NCBI GenBank assembly: GCA_006503535.1 | Contig: QYRS01000001.1 | Span: forward strand, 1,302,001-1,366,000 | DNA from: Arthrinium phaeospermum | Taxonomy: Eukaryota; Ascomycota; Sordariomycetes; Amphisphaeriales; Apiosporaceae | Length of the DNA stretch: 64,000 bases | Direction of reading: 5' to 3' | Shown here: piece after piece, positions 44,914 to 56,911 of the stretch | Numbering within the stretch: the first letter of the stretch is position 1 | How the letters are laid out: each line of letters begins with the position of its first letter | Program-made: the position numbers and the translations under genes | The notes under the pieces: generated by a model | What the model was told of the DNA's origin: nothing | The model's database searches: none | Seen by the model: only the letters and a program-made list of their open reading frames with translations

Positions 44914-45870
44914 ATGAGGTTCTCGTCCGTCCTCAACGCCCTCTTCCTGATCTCCTCTGTCGGAGCAACTCCGACTTTGGACGACCAGCACGATGGGTCC
45001 CTGGAAGCCCGCATGCCACCGCCGCCACCGCCGCCCCCACAGCCCCCCAAGGCCCCGAAGCCCAAGAAGCCCAAGCAACCCCAGCCCGGCATCGGCGAGT
45101 TCAAGGCACAGCTGGGCAACATCGCGCAAGACAGCTGCCTCTTCTACGCCAAGGTCGGCTCCGAGGACGATGTCAAGGAGGAGCGCAAGAAGCGCTCCTA
45201 CCTGAACAACTACAAGATCCTGGACGAGCGCTGGCAGGACCGCTCGTGGCTCTCGGCCCGCAAGAAGAACGTCAACGGCGGGCTGCGGCAGTTCTTCGCC
45301 ACCGCCTCGGCGGCGCTGGCCCAGGAGTGCTCCGGCGTGGTGTATGTGTTCCTGCCTTCGGACACGTCGGGCACCAACTTCCCCGCCAACACCATCTGGG
45401 TCAGCGACGAGTGGCCCAACCTGCCCAAGGGCACCAGCGTCACCAAGGTGGTGCGCCTCAAGTTCGACGACGCCAGCCACCAGGAGACCATCTACGAGAT
45501 GCCGGGCCACAAGAAGCGCGCCGAAGACGACTCCAAGCAGTGCAGCATCCGTCTGACGCAGTGGGACGAGGACAAGACGGAGCACGGCGACGGGGACAAG
45601 TACGCCCTCGAATTCGATGTCAAGAGCGCCGCGGGTAGTGTCCTGGGTCACCAGACCAAGGTCGACGTGGCCATGTGGGACCCCTTGAACTGGCAGGGCG
45701 GGGATCTGTTGCCCGGCGGTCTGGTTGTTATCCCCAGCGGCGACAAGCTCTTCTTCTGGCACAAGGGCGCGTTCTGGCGATCGGATGATAACCGCTGCCA
45801 GGTTGGTGGCTGGGTCAACGGCGAGGGCGAGGCTCGCAACCGCGAACTCAACTGCCGCTTCACTTGCTAA
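44914..45870 (+). CDS. Small secreted cysteine protein, unknown family (right paralogue)
   Basis: Single exon, 318 aa. A signal peptide (MRFSSVLNALFLISSVGA) is followed by a Pro/Lys-rich linker (residues about 35-62). The six Cys match the left paralogue: DSCLFYAKVG, AQECSGVVY, SKQCSIRLTQ, DNRCQVGGW and LNCRFTC. The shared blocks DEWPNLP, DDASHQETIYE and VLGHQ are also present. The two proteins are about half identical across the mature domain, and their linkers differ most. A KKR site mid-protein may be cut by a Kex2-type protease. Function unknown. It and its paralogue flank the NRPS about 22 kb apart, pointing outward in opposite directions. Co-regulation with the cluster is a testable guess. 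Confidence 0.8.
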   Translation: MRFSSVLNALFLISSVGATPTLDDQHDGSLEARMPPPPPPPPQPPKAPKPKKPKQPQPGIGEFKAQLGNIAQDSCLFYAKVGSEDDVKEERKKRSYLNNYKILDERWQDRSWLSARKKNVNGGLRQFFATASAALAQECSGVVYVFLPSDTSGTNFPANTIWVSDEWPNLPKGTSVTKVVRLKFDDASHQETIYEMPGHKKRAEDDSKQCSIRLTQWDEDKTEHGDGDKYALEFDVKSAAGSVLGHQTKVDVAMWDPLNWQGGDLLPGGLVVIPSGDKLFFWHKGAFWRSDDNRCQVGGWVNGEGEARNRELNCRFTC

Positions 45871-46581
45871 GATGGGTACTTATCATATGTTTTTCTTTGA
45901 ATCTAGGGGGATTGGAGAAGGCGTCGGGATTGCATAGGGAGTTATAGGGAATTAGGATAGACGGCACTACTTTTTAAATCGAATCGGTATTGGCTAAATT
46001 ATGCGTTTCATCGTCAATCCTTGCTCAATTGTATTATTACACAACTCAACGTCGAGGAGGTGGCTGAACAATGCGGACCGCCTCAAGATACTCAAAACGT
46101 GTCACACGAATGGCTTTATCAGCAACTAACCGTCTACATGTATATAGAGACCACGCAAGTGGCATACTAGCACCAGAGGCGATGAATGATATACTTATTA
46201 CCAATTACTCCATTTTTTCTTTTTCGAATTTGAACATAGCACCAATGGAGTAGTGAACATTGTGTTGATTGAAAGAGAGAAGAAGAGACCTGCAGAGAGA
46301 AGCTCGGAGATGTGACTATATGTATGCACAGGAAAGGCACATGACTACCATCTCAGCACTGAAACGCATTGCACACTTCAAGTCTACCAGCACTGGCAAC
46401 TGCAGCGGTGGCATCCTCCTTACACGAACTCAACCCGTATCAGCCATGCATACAAACTTTATAGTACGAGCCTTTGCTTGAAGATATGTACATTCTACTA
46501 ATTGCACTAATTTACTCAAGGGTATACATACATGTCTATAAAATCAGAAACTCCAAAACACCGTTGTGGCAAATGCCATGC
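45871..46581. other. Convergent 3' intergenic region
   Basis: AT-rich space between the stops of the secreted-protein gene (plus) and the ABC transporter (minus). Only very short frames; nothing recognised. Confidence 0.5.
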
Positions 46582-49500
46582 TCAATCCTCAATAGGAGAC
46601 ACGGCCTCTGGCTCGGGCACCATATCCCGGTAAAGTCTCCCAAACAAGCTGTCCCCCTCTAACAGCAGAGACCTCGGCCTACCGCTCTCCGCAACCCTCC
46701 CATTATCCATGACCACAACGGTGTCATAATCCAAAATCGTGTCCAGGCGATGCGCAATGGCAATGACCGTCTTGCCCGTAAACCGCTCGTTGAGCAGTTT
46801 CTGCATCCGCTGCTCGGTCTCGCAATCCACCGACGCCGTCGCCTCGTCCAGGATCAACACGGAGCTGTGCTTGGCGCGGATCAACGCGCGCGCGAGGCAG
46901 AGCAGCTGCTTCTGCCCGTGGGAGAGGAGGTTGCCCGGCATGGGCGCTTCTATTCCGCCGGGTAGGTCGGCGAAGGCCGTGTCCCACAGTCCGACCGCGT
47001 GCAAGGCTTCCATGACATCGTCGTAGTCGGCCTGACCGAGGGGATCAACGTTGTCCCTCAGGGTGCCGGGGACCAGGAAAGGGTGCTGGGGTAATGCGTT
47101 GAGAGAGAGGCGGATGTCCTCTGGAGAGACCGTGGACGTATCAAGCCCATCCATGGTGACATCTCCGCTGTCTATATGCATCATTTGACATAGGCATGCC
47201 ACCAGACTGCTTTTGCCGCTTCCGCTGCGGCCCACGATGCCGACCCTCTCACCCGGGCGGATATGGAGGTTGACGGCGTGCAGAACAGGTTCCGAGTGCG
47301 GAGTGTAGGATGCTGTAACATCGTTGAAATAGATTTCCCCGTCCTTGGGCCAGTACAGCGGTGGAGGACAGGGCACCATCTGGTGGGGATGACTTCGACT
47401 CCATAGCTGTTCCTCCGAGTCGACGGTGCTGGTGAAAGTCCGAATACGACTAATTGCTCCCGTCGAAGTCTCCAACAGCGTCCAGTTCGTGATGAGCTGT
47501 TTGAGGGTGGAACTGAATCCCACAATGTTCAGCAGCGCCAGACCCATAAGCCCCGCGTCCACCTGCCCCCGCGTCTTGACCGCAATTGCAGCCAAGACGA
47601 CGGCAATGCCGCCAACGAGAAGGTCGAGGACAAGCCCGAGCCACCGTTGAATGCTTAGGAGAAGATAGCCAGGCTTCTGGGAGGTGTTGATGTGGTCCGC
47701 GTTGCTCCTCAAGTAGCCTTGGCCCCAGTTGAAAGCACGGATCGTCACCAAACCGCCCAGCGTCTCCAGGAAGTGGTTGAAGAGGAGCGACTTGGCTTCG
47801 ATATCCAGCAGCCGCAACGCCCGGGACGTCCTCAAGTAGTACTTCTGCGTCATGTAGGCAGCCACGATGCAGAAGGGCAACGCGGCACCGGCGAACTTGG
47901 CCGTCGACGCAATGACCAGTGTCTGTGCTGTCAGCACAAACGTCATGAGCACCGTATGAATGAGCGACACGGGTAGCTCCATGTCCACCAACTCCATATC
48001 CTGGCTGAAGCGGTTGATGAGAGAGCCGGTATCTGCACTGGACAGATACGCGATGGGGGCGTTCATAACGGTCCCCAAGACCCTCGAGTGCATTGTTCGA
48101 GCCACACGAGGGGCGATACTGATAACAAGGAACCTGTGGTCATTCGTTAGTTCGTTATCTCACCCTACTGGGAGTACGGAGAAGCAGGTAGTACTTACGC
48201 ACAACTAGCCCCCAGCGAGATAATGGTGAGAACCCCCAGCATAAAGTAGATGCCTACGTAGTACCCAGCTCTATCTCCTGGGTGTTTCGCATTGTGTGTG
48301 GCCCACTCCTGGGCCCATGCGTGGGGGTAAACAACACCAAAGCCGTAGAATGAACAGATGGCAATGAAGATCCACCATCGCGTCCACCCAAAGGTCCGGA
48401 TGTAGTATTTGTATACTTCGACATCGCCCACAGAACTGTCGGGTACCTCGAGTTGGGGCAGCGCCTTGGCCAGAGCTTCATGCGTGGCGAGGGGTACTTC
48501 CTGCCTCTCGTCGCCGCTTCGACCTTTTCTGCCCTCTCGAACGTCGGCTCGTCCCTGAAGATCGAGCTTGGAGAGATAGCCCCCAGGGCGGGATGCGAGC
48601 TCTGCGTAGGAGCCTTGCTCGGTGCTGGTTCCGTTGCGGCCGAGTACAATGATGTGGTCAGCTTCGGGAAGACGGTGCACGGCGTTGGTGGCCAGAATGA
48701 CAGTAACATTATGTCGCTTCAGCAGCCCATTCTTCGAGAAGAGAGACTTGAAAACGGCTTCTTCTGTCGTTGCATCAAGACTGCTGAGAACGTCGTCCAT
48801 GATCATGGTTATCTTCTTGGAATAGATGGCACGTGCAAGCGCGATGCGTGTCTGCTGGCCACCGCTTAGACAGGTTCCGTTGCTGCCGACCTTAGTGGCA
48901 TCTTTGTCCGGCAGTTGCTCCAAATCCTGGTTCAAACCGCAGGCTTTTAATACGGTCGCATACCACTCTGGGTCGAAGCCGAATCCCCCAAGGATGTTCT
49001 GACGAATTGTGGAATCGGAGATCCACGGACGTTGCTGGCAGTATGCCGCGTCTTCGAAAGCGACCTGGATGTAGCCGCCCCCGCCAGCACGCTTGGTCTC
49101 GCCCAGTAATGTCTGCAGAAGGGTCGATTTTCCACTTCCAACGGGACCAATGACAAGCGTGAGTCCTCCACGGGGCATGTCGAGACTGATGTCCTTCAGA
49201 ATCGGCTTGTCTTTCTCGTTCCACCCGAAGGAGGCTTGGTGGATGGAGATAGAGCTTTGATTTCTCTTACGAGCAGCGGCGAAATCTCCCTGTTGCTCTA
49301 GGAATCCCATAGCGTATATCTCGCCGACTGCCGAGCTTGGGCGAGGGGAAGAAGGGAAATAAAAACGTGAGTGCCGCCAACCGAAGTCCACTTCGGACCG
49401 TCGGCTGGAGGAGAGGCTCCTGATCAAGTTACCAGAGGGATATATTTCCCGAGGCTGTGATTGCTGATGAATTGTGCCGTGCAGTCTGCTATCGACTCTC

Positions 49501-51301
49501 GTCTCCGAGTTGAGGTAAAGACGGATTCGCTCAAAACAGCCGACGGCACTCATGACACCGGCAAGGGAGTCAATCAGGATGGCGACGGGCGCAAGAAGCA
49601 GCTGAAGAAGAGTGAGAGTCATGAGGGCAATCGCAGGGTCCAGAGTCGCGTACCCCTTGTGCATCTGCAGCAAGATGTACATGCCGAAAGATGCAACGGG
49701 GGTCAATGCGGTCGAGGCAAATGTGAGGACCACAATCCTCACCAGGACGCCTCTGAAACTGAACGAGGCCTTCAGCTCGTCCTCCCTCATATCGGTAATC
49801 TTTCGAGTGAGGCTTTTGCTAAGTCCGGTCATCTTTACGGAATGCATCGCGCCCAAAAGTGCGGCAGTGGCGCTGACGCGGGCCTGGATCTTGTCTATCC
49901 AGGCCTTCTGGGTGATGCCCGCACTGGATGCCACCGAGATGGCGGCGCCAGTAAAGAAGATGATGACCACGGCCGGAGCGACAGCCGCGACGCGAAGCTC
50001 GCCTGAAAGCAACCACATGGAAAGGGCGATCTCGATAAGACAGGCCCACATCTCATGGAAAGCACGGAAACCCGTGGTAATCCTTTCGACATCGGTGCCT
50101 ACCAAGGTGACAGCATCCGCCTCGTCCATATTGGGGCAGTGGATCTCCAGAGTGCGGGAGTATATCAGATCAACTAGACCAGCTCGCATGCGCGTCACTA
50201 GATGGATGGTCCATCGTTGGACGACCGATGTCGCCACGGCGATGCCAACATAGACAACGACGTAGGCGAGGATCAGACCGGTACCGACGGAGGCGTTGTT
50301 GTATTCGTTATCGGGACTCTGGATAAACTCAATGACCCGCTTGACGAGGAAGGGCTGAGCAAAGACGAATCCGGTCTGGCACAAGCGGGGAAGTATGGCT
50401 TTGCCGATGGCCTTCTTGTTGTTCATCAGGCTTAGTAGCAGGAGAGAGTGGGCGGCTTCCTTGTGTTTCCAGGCATTCCACTTGGTGGTCAAGCGGGTAT
50501 TGGTCTCGGTGTCGATGCACAAGTCCTCGTCCACTTCGCTCAATGTCTTGAGCGAGTGAACGTGTCTGTAGCCATAGACGAGCAGCGGGTTGAGCCACCA
50601 GCAGAAGGCCTGGTTGAACACGCCAGCCGTAGACTCGGGGGGAAGTGTCCGGTAGGGTGGGAGAAGAATGCGGCGTTTCTCGAGCGACTCAAGGACCAGA
50701 AGGAGAGCTTTGAGGGACAGAGAAAGGCTCGCGACAATGGCGACGTCTTCCGCGGGCCGCGACCCTAGCATCCATAATGTCCTGCAGCGAGCGGCGTCGA
50801 ATACCAATGTGAGAATCAGGAAGATTGACAAGAAGGACGCCGGCCGCACGCTTCGCAAGTGGGAAAGATAAGACAAGACTGCGAGACTAGAGTGCGCGGC
50901 GAGCACCAAGATGGCGGTACTAATAGAAGCGTCCGTCGTCGGCGTGGAGGTCCGCGCTATGAATCCGATCTGGATGGCATTTGAGATGCACAAACACGAC
51001 CACAAAAGCTGCCGGGAAGTATTAGCCTACAGTGCGCGCGGGGGCTTGGTGCGATTACGAAATGCGAGGCTTCACTCACCAGTTTGGCTTTCAGGTGCCA
51101 GGTCCGGCTGACCTTGGGGACGCATCCCGACAGTCTCTTGAAGTAATAAAACGGGACAAATGCTATGGCGACGGCAGCGGGCAAGATGGTGAGAATGGTT
51201 TCCTCGAAAAGTAGGGTAAAATCAAAGACGCCCTCGCACGGTGCGGCGGGCCCAAAATCGCTCAGGTTTTCCAGCGAACAGCTGCTGGGGTTTGTCGCCA
51301 T
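46582..51301 (-). CDS. ABC-C (MRP-type) multidrug exporter
   Basis: Three exons: 51301-51080, 51008-48199 and 48133-46582; 1527 aa. It starts with an extracellular Cys-containing tail and TMD0 helices (ETILTILPAAVAIAFVPFYYF), then TMD1, NBD1, TMD2 and NBD2. NBD1: Walker A GPVGSGKST (about residue 698), signature LSGGQQTRIALA, Walker B ITMIMDD followed by Val (D in place of the catalytic Glu, the usual degenerate ABC-C site 1). NBD2: Walker A GRSGSGKSS (about 1314), signature LSHGQKQLLCLARAL, Walker B VLILDEATASVD, fully competent. Such pumps export conjugates, drugs and peptides from the cytosol. Its place beside the NRPS cluster and divergent from a 2OG oxygenase suggests product export or self-protection. 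HC-toxin and apicidin clusters use MFS pumps instead. Confidence 0.93.
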
Positions 51302-51770
51302 GGCCAAGATTGGACGCAACGCAACGTCTTGAGGTTCTGAAGGAGAGCCATTATACAGCTGCAATTGATGAATTGGGTAGGCGTTACGCTCAAGTACTAG
51401 ATGCAACTATGAACTGCAGGGCAATGCAGGTGAGAGTTTACTGTATGTTTAGTGGTGGAGGCCTTTTGTTTCTAAAAATGGCCGTCAGCGCTGGGCGATT
51501 TGGGGGTCAGATCAGCATTACTACATCTACAGTAACGACAGCGCTATTGGCCAGCTCCCATGTGCTGTAGGCGTCTGACAGACACAGCCCGAAGGACTGA
51601 CACACAGCCGGATCTCAATTACTTGGCTCATTCTGGTATTAAAGCAATCAATCCCTTTGCCATCCCCGTGATTTCAGTACGAAGAACATACTATACATTT
51701 GAATTATACTAAGATTTATACTTGTATTAATACTTTGCGTTTTGAATCATTATCCACACCAAATTTTATC
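51302..51770. promoter_or_regulatory. Divergent promoter, ABC-C exporter / 2OG oxygenase
   Basis: Only 469 bases separate the two start codons, so control is probably shared. The oxygenase-side half (51640-51770) is AT-rich. No regulator site is identified. Confidence 0.5.
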
Positions 51771-52900
51771 ATGGCGACCGCTGCGCAGACCTTCTTCAAC
51801 CTGCCCGCTCAAGGGAGCATGAATGATGCCGACTTCTTTGGCTCCCCACCCCAACACAGCCTCCAAACCAACTGGAGGACTTTCCACGACCAGCCCGTCA
51901 CAGCAGACTCGGTCATCGACCTTTTCGCCAACCGAGTCCCGGTTCTGCGAGAGAAGGGCTTATTATCTGCCGAAGAATGCGACAAGATGCTCCAGATTGT
52001 TAACACGCATGAACTGGGTAGTTATGACACCGAAACTACATGGCCGCGTGTTGGTGTCTCGGGGATAACACAGTACGACCATATCAAAGGTAGGCTATTT
52101 TGGTCGACGAATAAATGAATCACCAGTGCATCAATGATTGACACTCTTCTCTTTCAAAATCCAGATAAGAATGCGTACTTCGAAAGCACCGAGGCCGCCT
52201 ACTCATTGCAAAGGCGCTGGAGGGACGAGGCCGGCGTTGATGTCCTGGCGCGCGTCGCTTCCAAGCTGCAAGATGCGACGGGCATGACGGTGGAGGTGGC
52301 CCGCGAAGAAGGCGATAAAGAATATTTTGCCGGAATCCTGAGAGCGGTCGATGCTGGCATGCATGTGCACGCAGACTATGCGCCTTACGTACGTTCCATC
52401 TTGGCTCTTCTCCCTTTTTGTTTGATGCCGTTGCTGAATGACATGCGATATGCAGGAGGCCGTGGGCTGGTCCATCAGCAAATCCGCCGCGCAACTTACC
52501 TGGAACATCCTCCTCAACCAAGTGCCCGGTGGCGACACCCTCATTTACGACAGGCAGTGGCGCGCCCCAGATGACGACGTGGCATGGCGCAAGGAGTTTC
52601 CGAAGGACTCGTACCAACCACAGATGCTGGAGGGCCGCCCGTTCAAGGCTATGCAGGCCGTGCCCGGCGACTTGACATTTTTCAACCCCAGGTAGGCAGT
52701 CCTATATTGATCATCGCTTAGGTACCTATGTACATCAGCAGGCTAATAGGCGTCGGAAATTCAGGAATTTCCATGAAGTCAAGGCATGCGACACGTCGCG
52801 GGAGCAGCCGAAAGCCGCCATTCGGTTCACGGTGAGCTCCTTTGTAGGTTATCTGCCGGCCCGGGATGGGGAGCCGGCAAAGTTGGTTTTATGGTCATGA
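51771..52900 (+). CDS. 2-oxoglutarate/Fe(II) hydroxylase
   Basis: Four exons: 51771-52089, 52165-52388, 52456-52691 and 52765-52900; 304 aa. The iron site is seen as H175-x-D177 (MHVHADYAP) and distal H263 (NFHEV). R280 (AAIRFTV) probably binds 2-oxoglutarate. The spacing fits the compact cupin core of small-molecule hydroxylases. There is no signal peptide, so it is cytosolic. Related fungal enzymes hydroxylate free or peptide-bound amino acids and other metabolites, but I cannot assign a substrate. It is divergent from the ABC-C pump and close to the NRPS, making it a strong candidate for tailoring the peptide or one of its monomers. An in-frame ATG at 51699 lies in the AT-rich leader and is less likely. 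Confidence 0.85.
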
Positions 52901-53109
52901 ACTCGGATGGGGAGAATTGTTCTTTAGATATCCATCACTTGTTGTATATTAGCGTATGAGCCTTGGTTACCAGGAGAAGATCCTGTTGAGATATATCACA
53001 ATTTGCCCACCATCGCATCAACCCAAAGTCGGTAACGCCACCAGCCCGTCAGTTTTCGTGGGCAATAAGTCCAAACATCATACTGCACCCATTCAAAAAG
53101 CCTTGGAGA

Positions 53110-54917
53110 TCAAACCTCGGCGGCATCAAAGTTCCTGACCAAGTCGTAATAGAATCTCAGTGCTTCCATGTGAGCCTGCATATCGATAGCCTCGTCCACA
53201 GTGTGCGCGTTCTGAGTACCGCCCTTGCGAGTCGGAGTCCAGCGATAGACATGCTTTGACAAGTCTGCATGTGTCTTCTGGTTAGCCATGATCATTTCAT
53301 TACTGGTCCAATTGCTGTGGTGAGATCTTACGCAGGTAGTGTCTGGTGTCAGTGTTCCCGGTCATCAGCTCCCCCACCGGCACGACCTTCCCGTCATCGA
53401 ACGCGAAGCTGTGCTGGATGGTCCCCGAGAGGACATCCCAGATATCGCCCGACGACGGCGAAATGGGCGCGACCTGGCTCGCCTGGCTAGAGCTGAGCGT
53501 CAGGGTGCCGTTGTAGTCCACGTCGTAGGCGGGTTCGAACTCGCCCAGGTCGTCGGGGTTGTTGTCCTCGCCCTTGAAGGCGCTGACGCCGAGCCCGTAG
53601 TGCTTGATGATGGGCTTGATGAGGTCCAGGATCCGGCCCTTGACCTCGGGGATCGAGTTCTGCGGCGCGACGCGGTGGTTGACGCCGATGCGGATCTTTT
53701 CGGGCATGGCGTTGATCTTGACGCCGCCGATGAAGTAGTCGACCGACTGGGACGTCTGCAGGCGGTATTGGGTCTTTCTGTCGATAGTGGCCAGCTCCTC
53801 CGCTAGCGTCTTCAAGTCGCCCTTCTCGATCAGTTTGGTGACGTTCGGTGACGCCTTGGGAGAGTACCGGGCCTGGCATACGAGGTGGCGGTGGATGGGC
53901 GAGTCCTTGATCAGCTTCGGGCCAAAAGGCTTCGACTCGAGTTTCACCACGATCTCGGACATGATGCCGATGCCAGTATGGGGGAAAGGAGTCGAAGAGT
54001 GGCCGCCGTTGATCTTGAGATCGAGCCAGATGTCGACGTGGCCCTTCTCCATGACGGCTGGCAGAGCATAAAGCGTCTTGCCCTCAAGCAGGTCAAGTCC
54101 CATGCCCCCTTCGTCGAGAATGATGGCCATGGAGTGCTTTCCCCACTGCTGCTCCAGAAACTTGCCAATCTCGCCCGCACCACGCCGACCGGAACACTCC
54201 TCATCGAAGCCAAGAGCAACGATGATGCTACGCTGAGGCACCCATGCCGGGTTTGACAGAAGCGTGTCCAGCGCCGACATCAAGGCAGTCAAGCTGTTCT
54301 TGTCATCCGAAGCGCCGCGGCCCCAGAGCCATCGCCCATCAAAATGGGCAGAGAAGGGAGGATACTTCCATGTCGACTCGTCGGCCACGGGTACCACGTC
54401 CTGATGGGCTGTGAGCATGATGGGTCCGAGGGAAGGATTGGTCCCCTTCATGCTAAAGACCAAACCAAAGGTGTTGACTACGTCACGGCCCATGCGAAGG
54501 TGACTAAGTATACATGCCGGTGTCAGATGTTGGCTTCCGAAAACCTGATATCATCGGAGTGACTTACACATTTGGGTACAAGTAGGCCAAAGCGGCGTGG
54601 AGCTCGTAAAAGACATTCCACCTCGGGTCCTTGCCCGGCTCGCCATTGTCGTCGTACGAGACCGAAGGGATCTTGACCAACGTGCTGTGTCTCTCGACCT
54701 GCTTCAACAAGGCTTCGTCGTCGCCAAACAAGTCTCGCGCTGCCGGCAACCCATCGGCCGAGGGGTCCAGGACTGGGGGCAGATCGCAGTTGAACTTGGT
54801 GGCAGGGACATGATGACCTCCAAATACATGCTGACCGCCCCCATCAGAATACAGATCGGCCACTGCCGATTGGGCAATCGGCACGCCGGCCGCCAAGACC
54901 AGATTAGTCCAGCGCAT
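53110..54917 (-). CDS. M20 metallopeptidase (carboxypeptidase S / Gly-X carboxypeptidase type)
   Basis: Three exons: 54917-54568, 54503-53332 and 53264-53110; 558 aa. A signal peptide or anchor (MRWTNLVLAAGVPIAQSAVA) precedes an N-terminal pro-like segment. M20 motifs: TAHQDVVPV (zinc His and base Asp), WGRGASDDK (bridging Asp), FDEECSG (catalytic and zinc Glu), DEGG (zinc Asp) and, near the C-terminus, LMTGNTDTRHY followed by the zinc-His region TQNAHTVDE. All ligands appear present. CPS1-type enzymes are vacuolar or secreted and release C-terminal residues from small peptides. The third exon begins at the acceptor ATGCAG (53265), which restores frame. Peptidases can sit in peptide clusters, but this more likely is general nitrogen metabolism. 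Confidence 0.9.
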
Positions 54918-55784
54918 TGTACTTTCTTTCCACAAGCCTGAGATTTGGGTATGGCAATCCAAGTAGAAGATGTTCCTCAATCCTCTACGAAACTACATGG
55001 GATTCTCGAGGGAGTAGAGCCATGCGGGGGTCTGGTCTCTTTTAACATGAAGGGTAGAGTTCACCTGCACAGATCGGGGCCGGCAATGAGATCATGGCGC
55101 CCTCGCAAGCTCACCCTACTCCAATCATCTGGAGCTTCACTGGTTTGGGCCCTATCCAAGATAGGAAAGCCCAAAGGCAAACGATGCATCATTCGGGTTG
55201 ATGCATTGATTGGCCCATGACCTCGAGGTTGGCTATCATCGGGCCTCCGCCGATAGTGCAAATGACAGGGGGCTTATCACCTCATTGGCGATAGAGTATT
55301 GTACATGAGTAGTGATAGTGTGAAAACCGCATACGGCAAGACGACTCCATTAGCATCCGGGCTTGATGCTACCATCCAAGTCCGTTACGGGTCCGAGTAT
55401 CGGGCAGGCACCCCGCCAAAACAGTGGGTAGGGGACTTCAAGCATTCCCTAAGGGTGCTGCATCTTTAAGGTTAGCGCGCCGTTCGAAGGCGAAGAGCAA
55501 ACAAGAGCTACCCCGGTCGTTTCCAAGCCCCGCTACGACATGTTCCCAGTAGAGCTTCCAGGCAGTTCTGCAGGCAACTTTTTGCATGACGAACAGCTGC
55601 ATGTCATACTGTTTGTTTGCTACCAAGCCAATTCTAATACAACAACACAACATCAATTCCGCATTGACGACGCATACCGCTTTGCAGGAGAAAGCCCAGA
55701 TCGATTCTTGACTTCACAGTCACAACCACACAAAATCGACACCCCACGCATCTTCAGCTACTTCAACCGTCGCGCATCCTCACA
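54918..55784. promoter_or_regulatory. Divergent intergenic region, peptidase / Tma17-like
   Basis: Upstream region of both flanking genes. No gene, repeat or known site is recognised. The last 150 bases are AC/CT-rich, as for a 5' leader. Confidence 0.4.
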
Positions 55785-56456
55785 ATGTCCGCGCAAGCAA
55801 GACCTCCCACCGCGGCCGAATTCGCCAGCGCACTCCAAGAGCTGCCCGCCTCCAGCCTAGCCCTCAAAGTCCTCGAGATGCGCAACCAGATCGCCCACCT
55901 CGACTACTCCAACGCCGAAATGAAGCCGTTCGCCGAGGGCGCGGACGGCGCCGAGCCCGACCAGATCTGCGCCGAGGGCATCCGCGAAAACGAGGAGATC
56001 ATTGTCAAGGTGCAGCAGCGCATCGAGCTGGTGCGGGAAGAGGTGGAGCGCCGCGGGCTCAGCTGGCGCGAGTTCGACGGTAAGGACATCGGCGCGACCA
56101 GCTCAGATGCCCACGACGCCCCGCCGAATGCGGCGATGTTGTCGTCGCTCGCGGCGGGTTCTACACCGGCGGCCTCTTCTTCCAACCCCGAATCCTCCAC
56201 GACGACGGATGCGAACCGCACAGCAACGGCCACTACGAACGGCACGAATGGCCAAAGCTCACAAGACGCCGGCGCGGATCGGTCGTTGCTGCAGCAAGCC
56301 ATGGATGCTGGCATCATACAACGCATGACGGCACAAGAGTTCGTGGAGTCGGTTATGGCAGAACATGAAGGAAACGAGACTGGCGCCGCACCCAGCGACA
56401 ACCGGAATGGTGATACAACTGGCGACACAGACGGCGATGGTGGAATGCATCTCTAG
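55785..56456 (+). CDS. TMA17: Tma17/Adc17-like protein (possible proteasome assembly chaperone)
   Basis: Single exon, 223 aa. The first ~100 residues are charged and helical: EFASALQELPASSLALKVLEMRN, then IAHLDYSNAEMKPF, and IRENEEIIVKVQQRIELVREEVERRG. This order (EF-x2-AL, a HL-x2-SN block, an ENE block, then a coiled coil) recalls yeast Tma17/Adc17, which helps assemble the proteasome base under stress. The second half is a Ser/Thr/Ala/Asn-rich, probably disordered tail ending in an acidic Gly-rich segment. The match is by remembered pattern only, and yeast Tma17 is shorter. A housekeeping gene here would put it outside the biosynthetic cluster. Confidence 0.55.
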   Translation: MSAQARPPTAAEFASALQELPASSLALKVLEMRNQIAHLDYSNAEMKPFAEGADGAEPDQICAEGIRENEEIIVKVQQRIELVREEVERRGLSWREFDGKDIGATSSDAHDAPPNAAMLSSLAAGSTPAASSSNPESSTTTDANRTATATTNGTNGQSSQDAGADRSLLQQAMDAGIIQRMTAQEFVESVMAEHEGNETGAAPSDNRNGDTTGDTDGDGGMHL

Positions 56457-56911
56457 ACGCACGTCAACACAACGGGAAGGAAGAAAATGCATATTCACGG
56501 TTTATGAGGTGGAATGCGCATAGATTACGGCGTTTTGGGTCGCAAGGGCGGCTGTTTTTTACCAACACCTCCTTACCAACAATCCACAAGGGTTTGATGG
56601 TTTGGTAACGCGATCGGCCACGATGGAGCATCAGTCCTCAGCCTCGACGTTGCATTTCTGCAGAGCCGACTGCTTGGGCATACCTGTCATCCGACAGTTT
56701 CGATCACTTTGGGCATGATTCACGATGAAGATTACGAGAGTACGGGGCGCACTGGCCGCAAAGAAGAATAAAACTGGCAAATCCAATTCTGAAGAACCAA
56801 GTGTCTGGATGTTACTAGTATGTACAGTGATTCAACTTCAGATGCTAACCCGCATTCATCCCATCAAATACCCCAAGGAGCGTAGCAAGGCGCGTTCTAC
56901 AAATAACCCAA
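56457..56911. other. Convergent 3' intergenic region
   Basis: Between the stops of the Tma17-like gene and the MFS gene. No other feature is seen. Confidence 0.5.
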
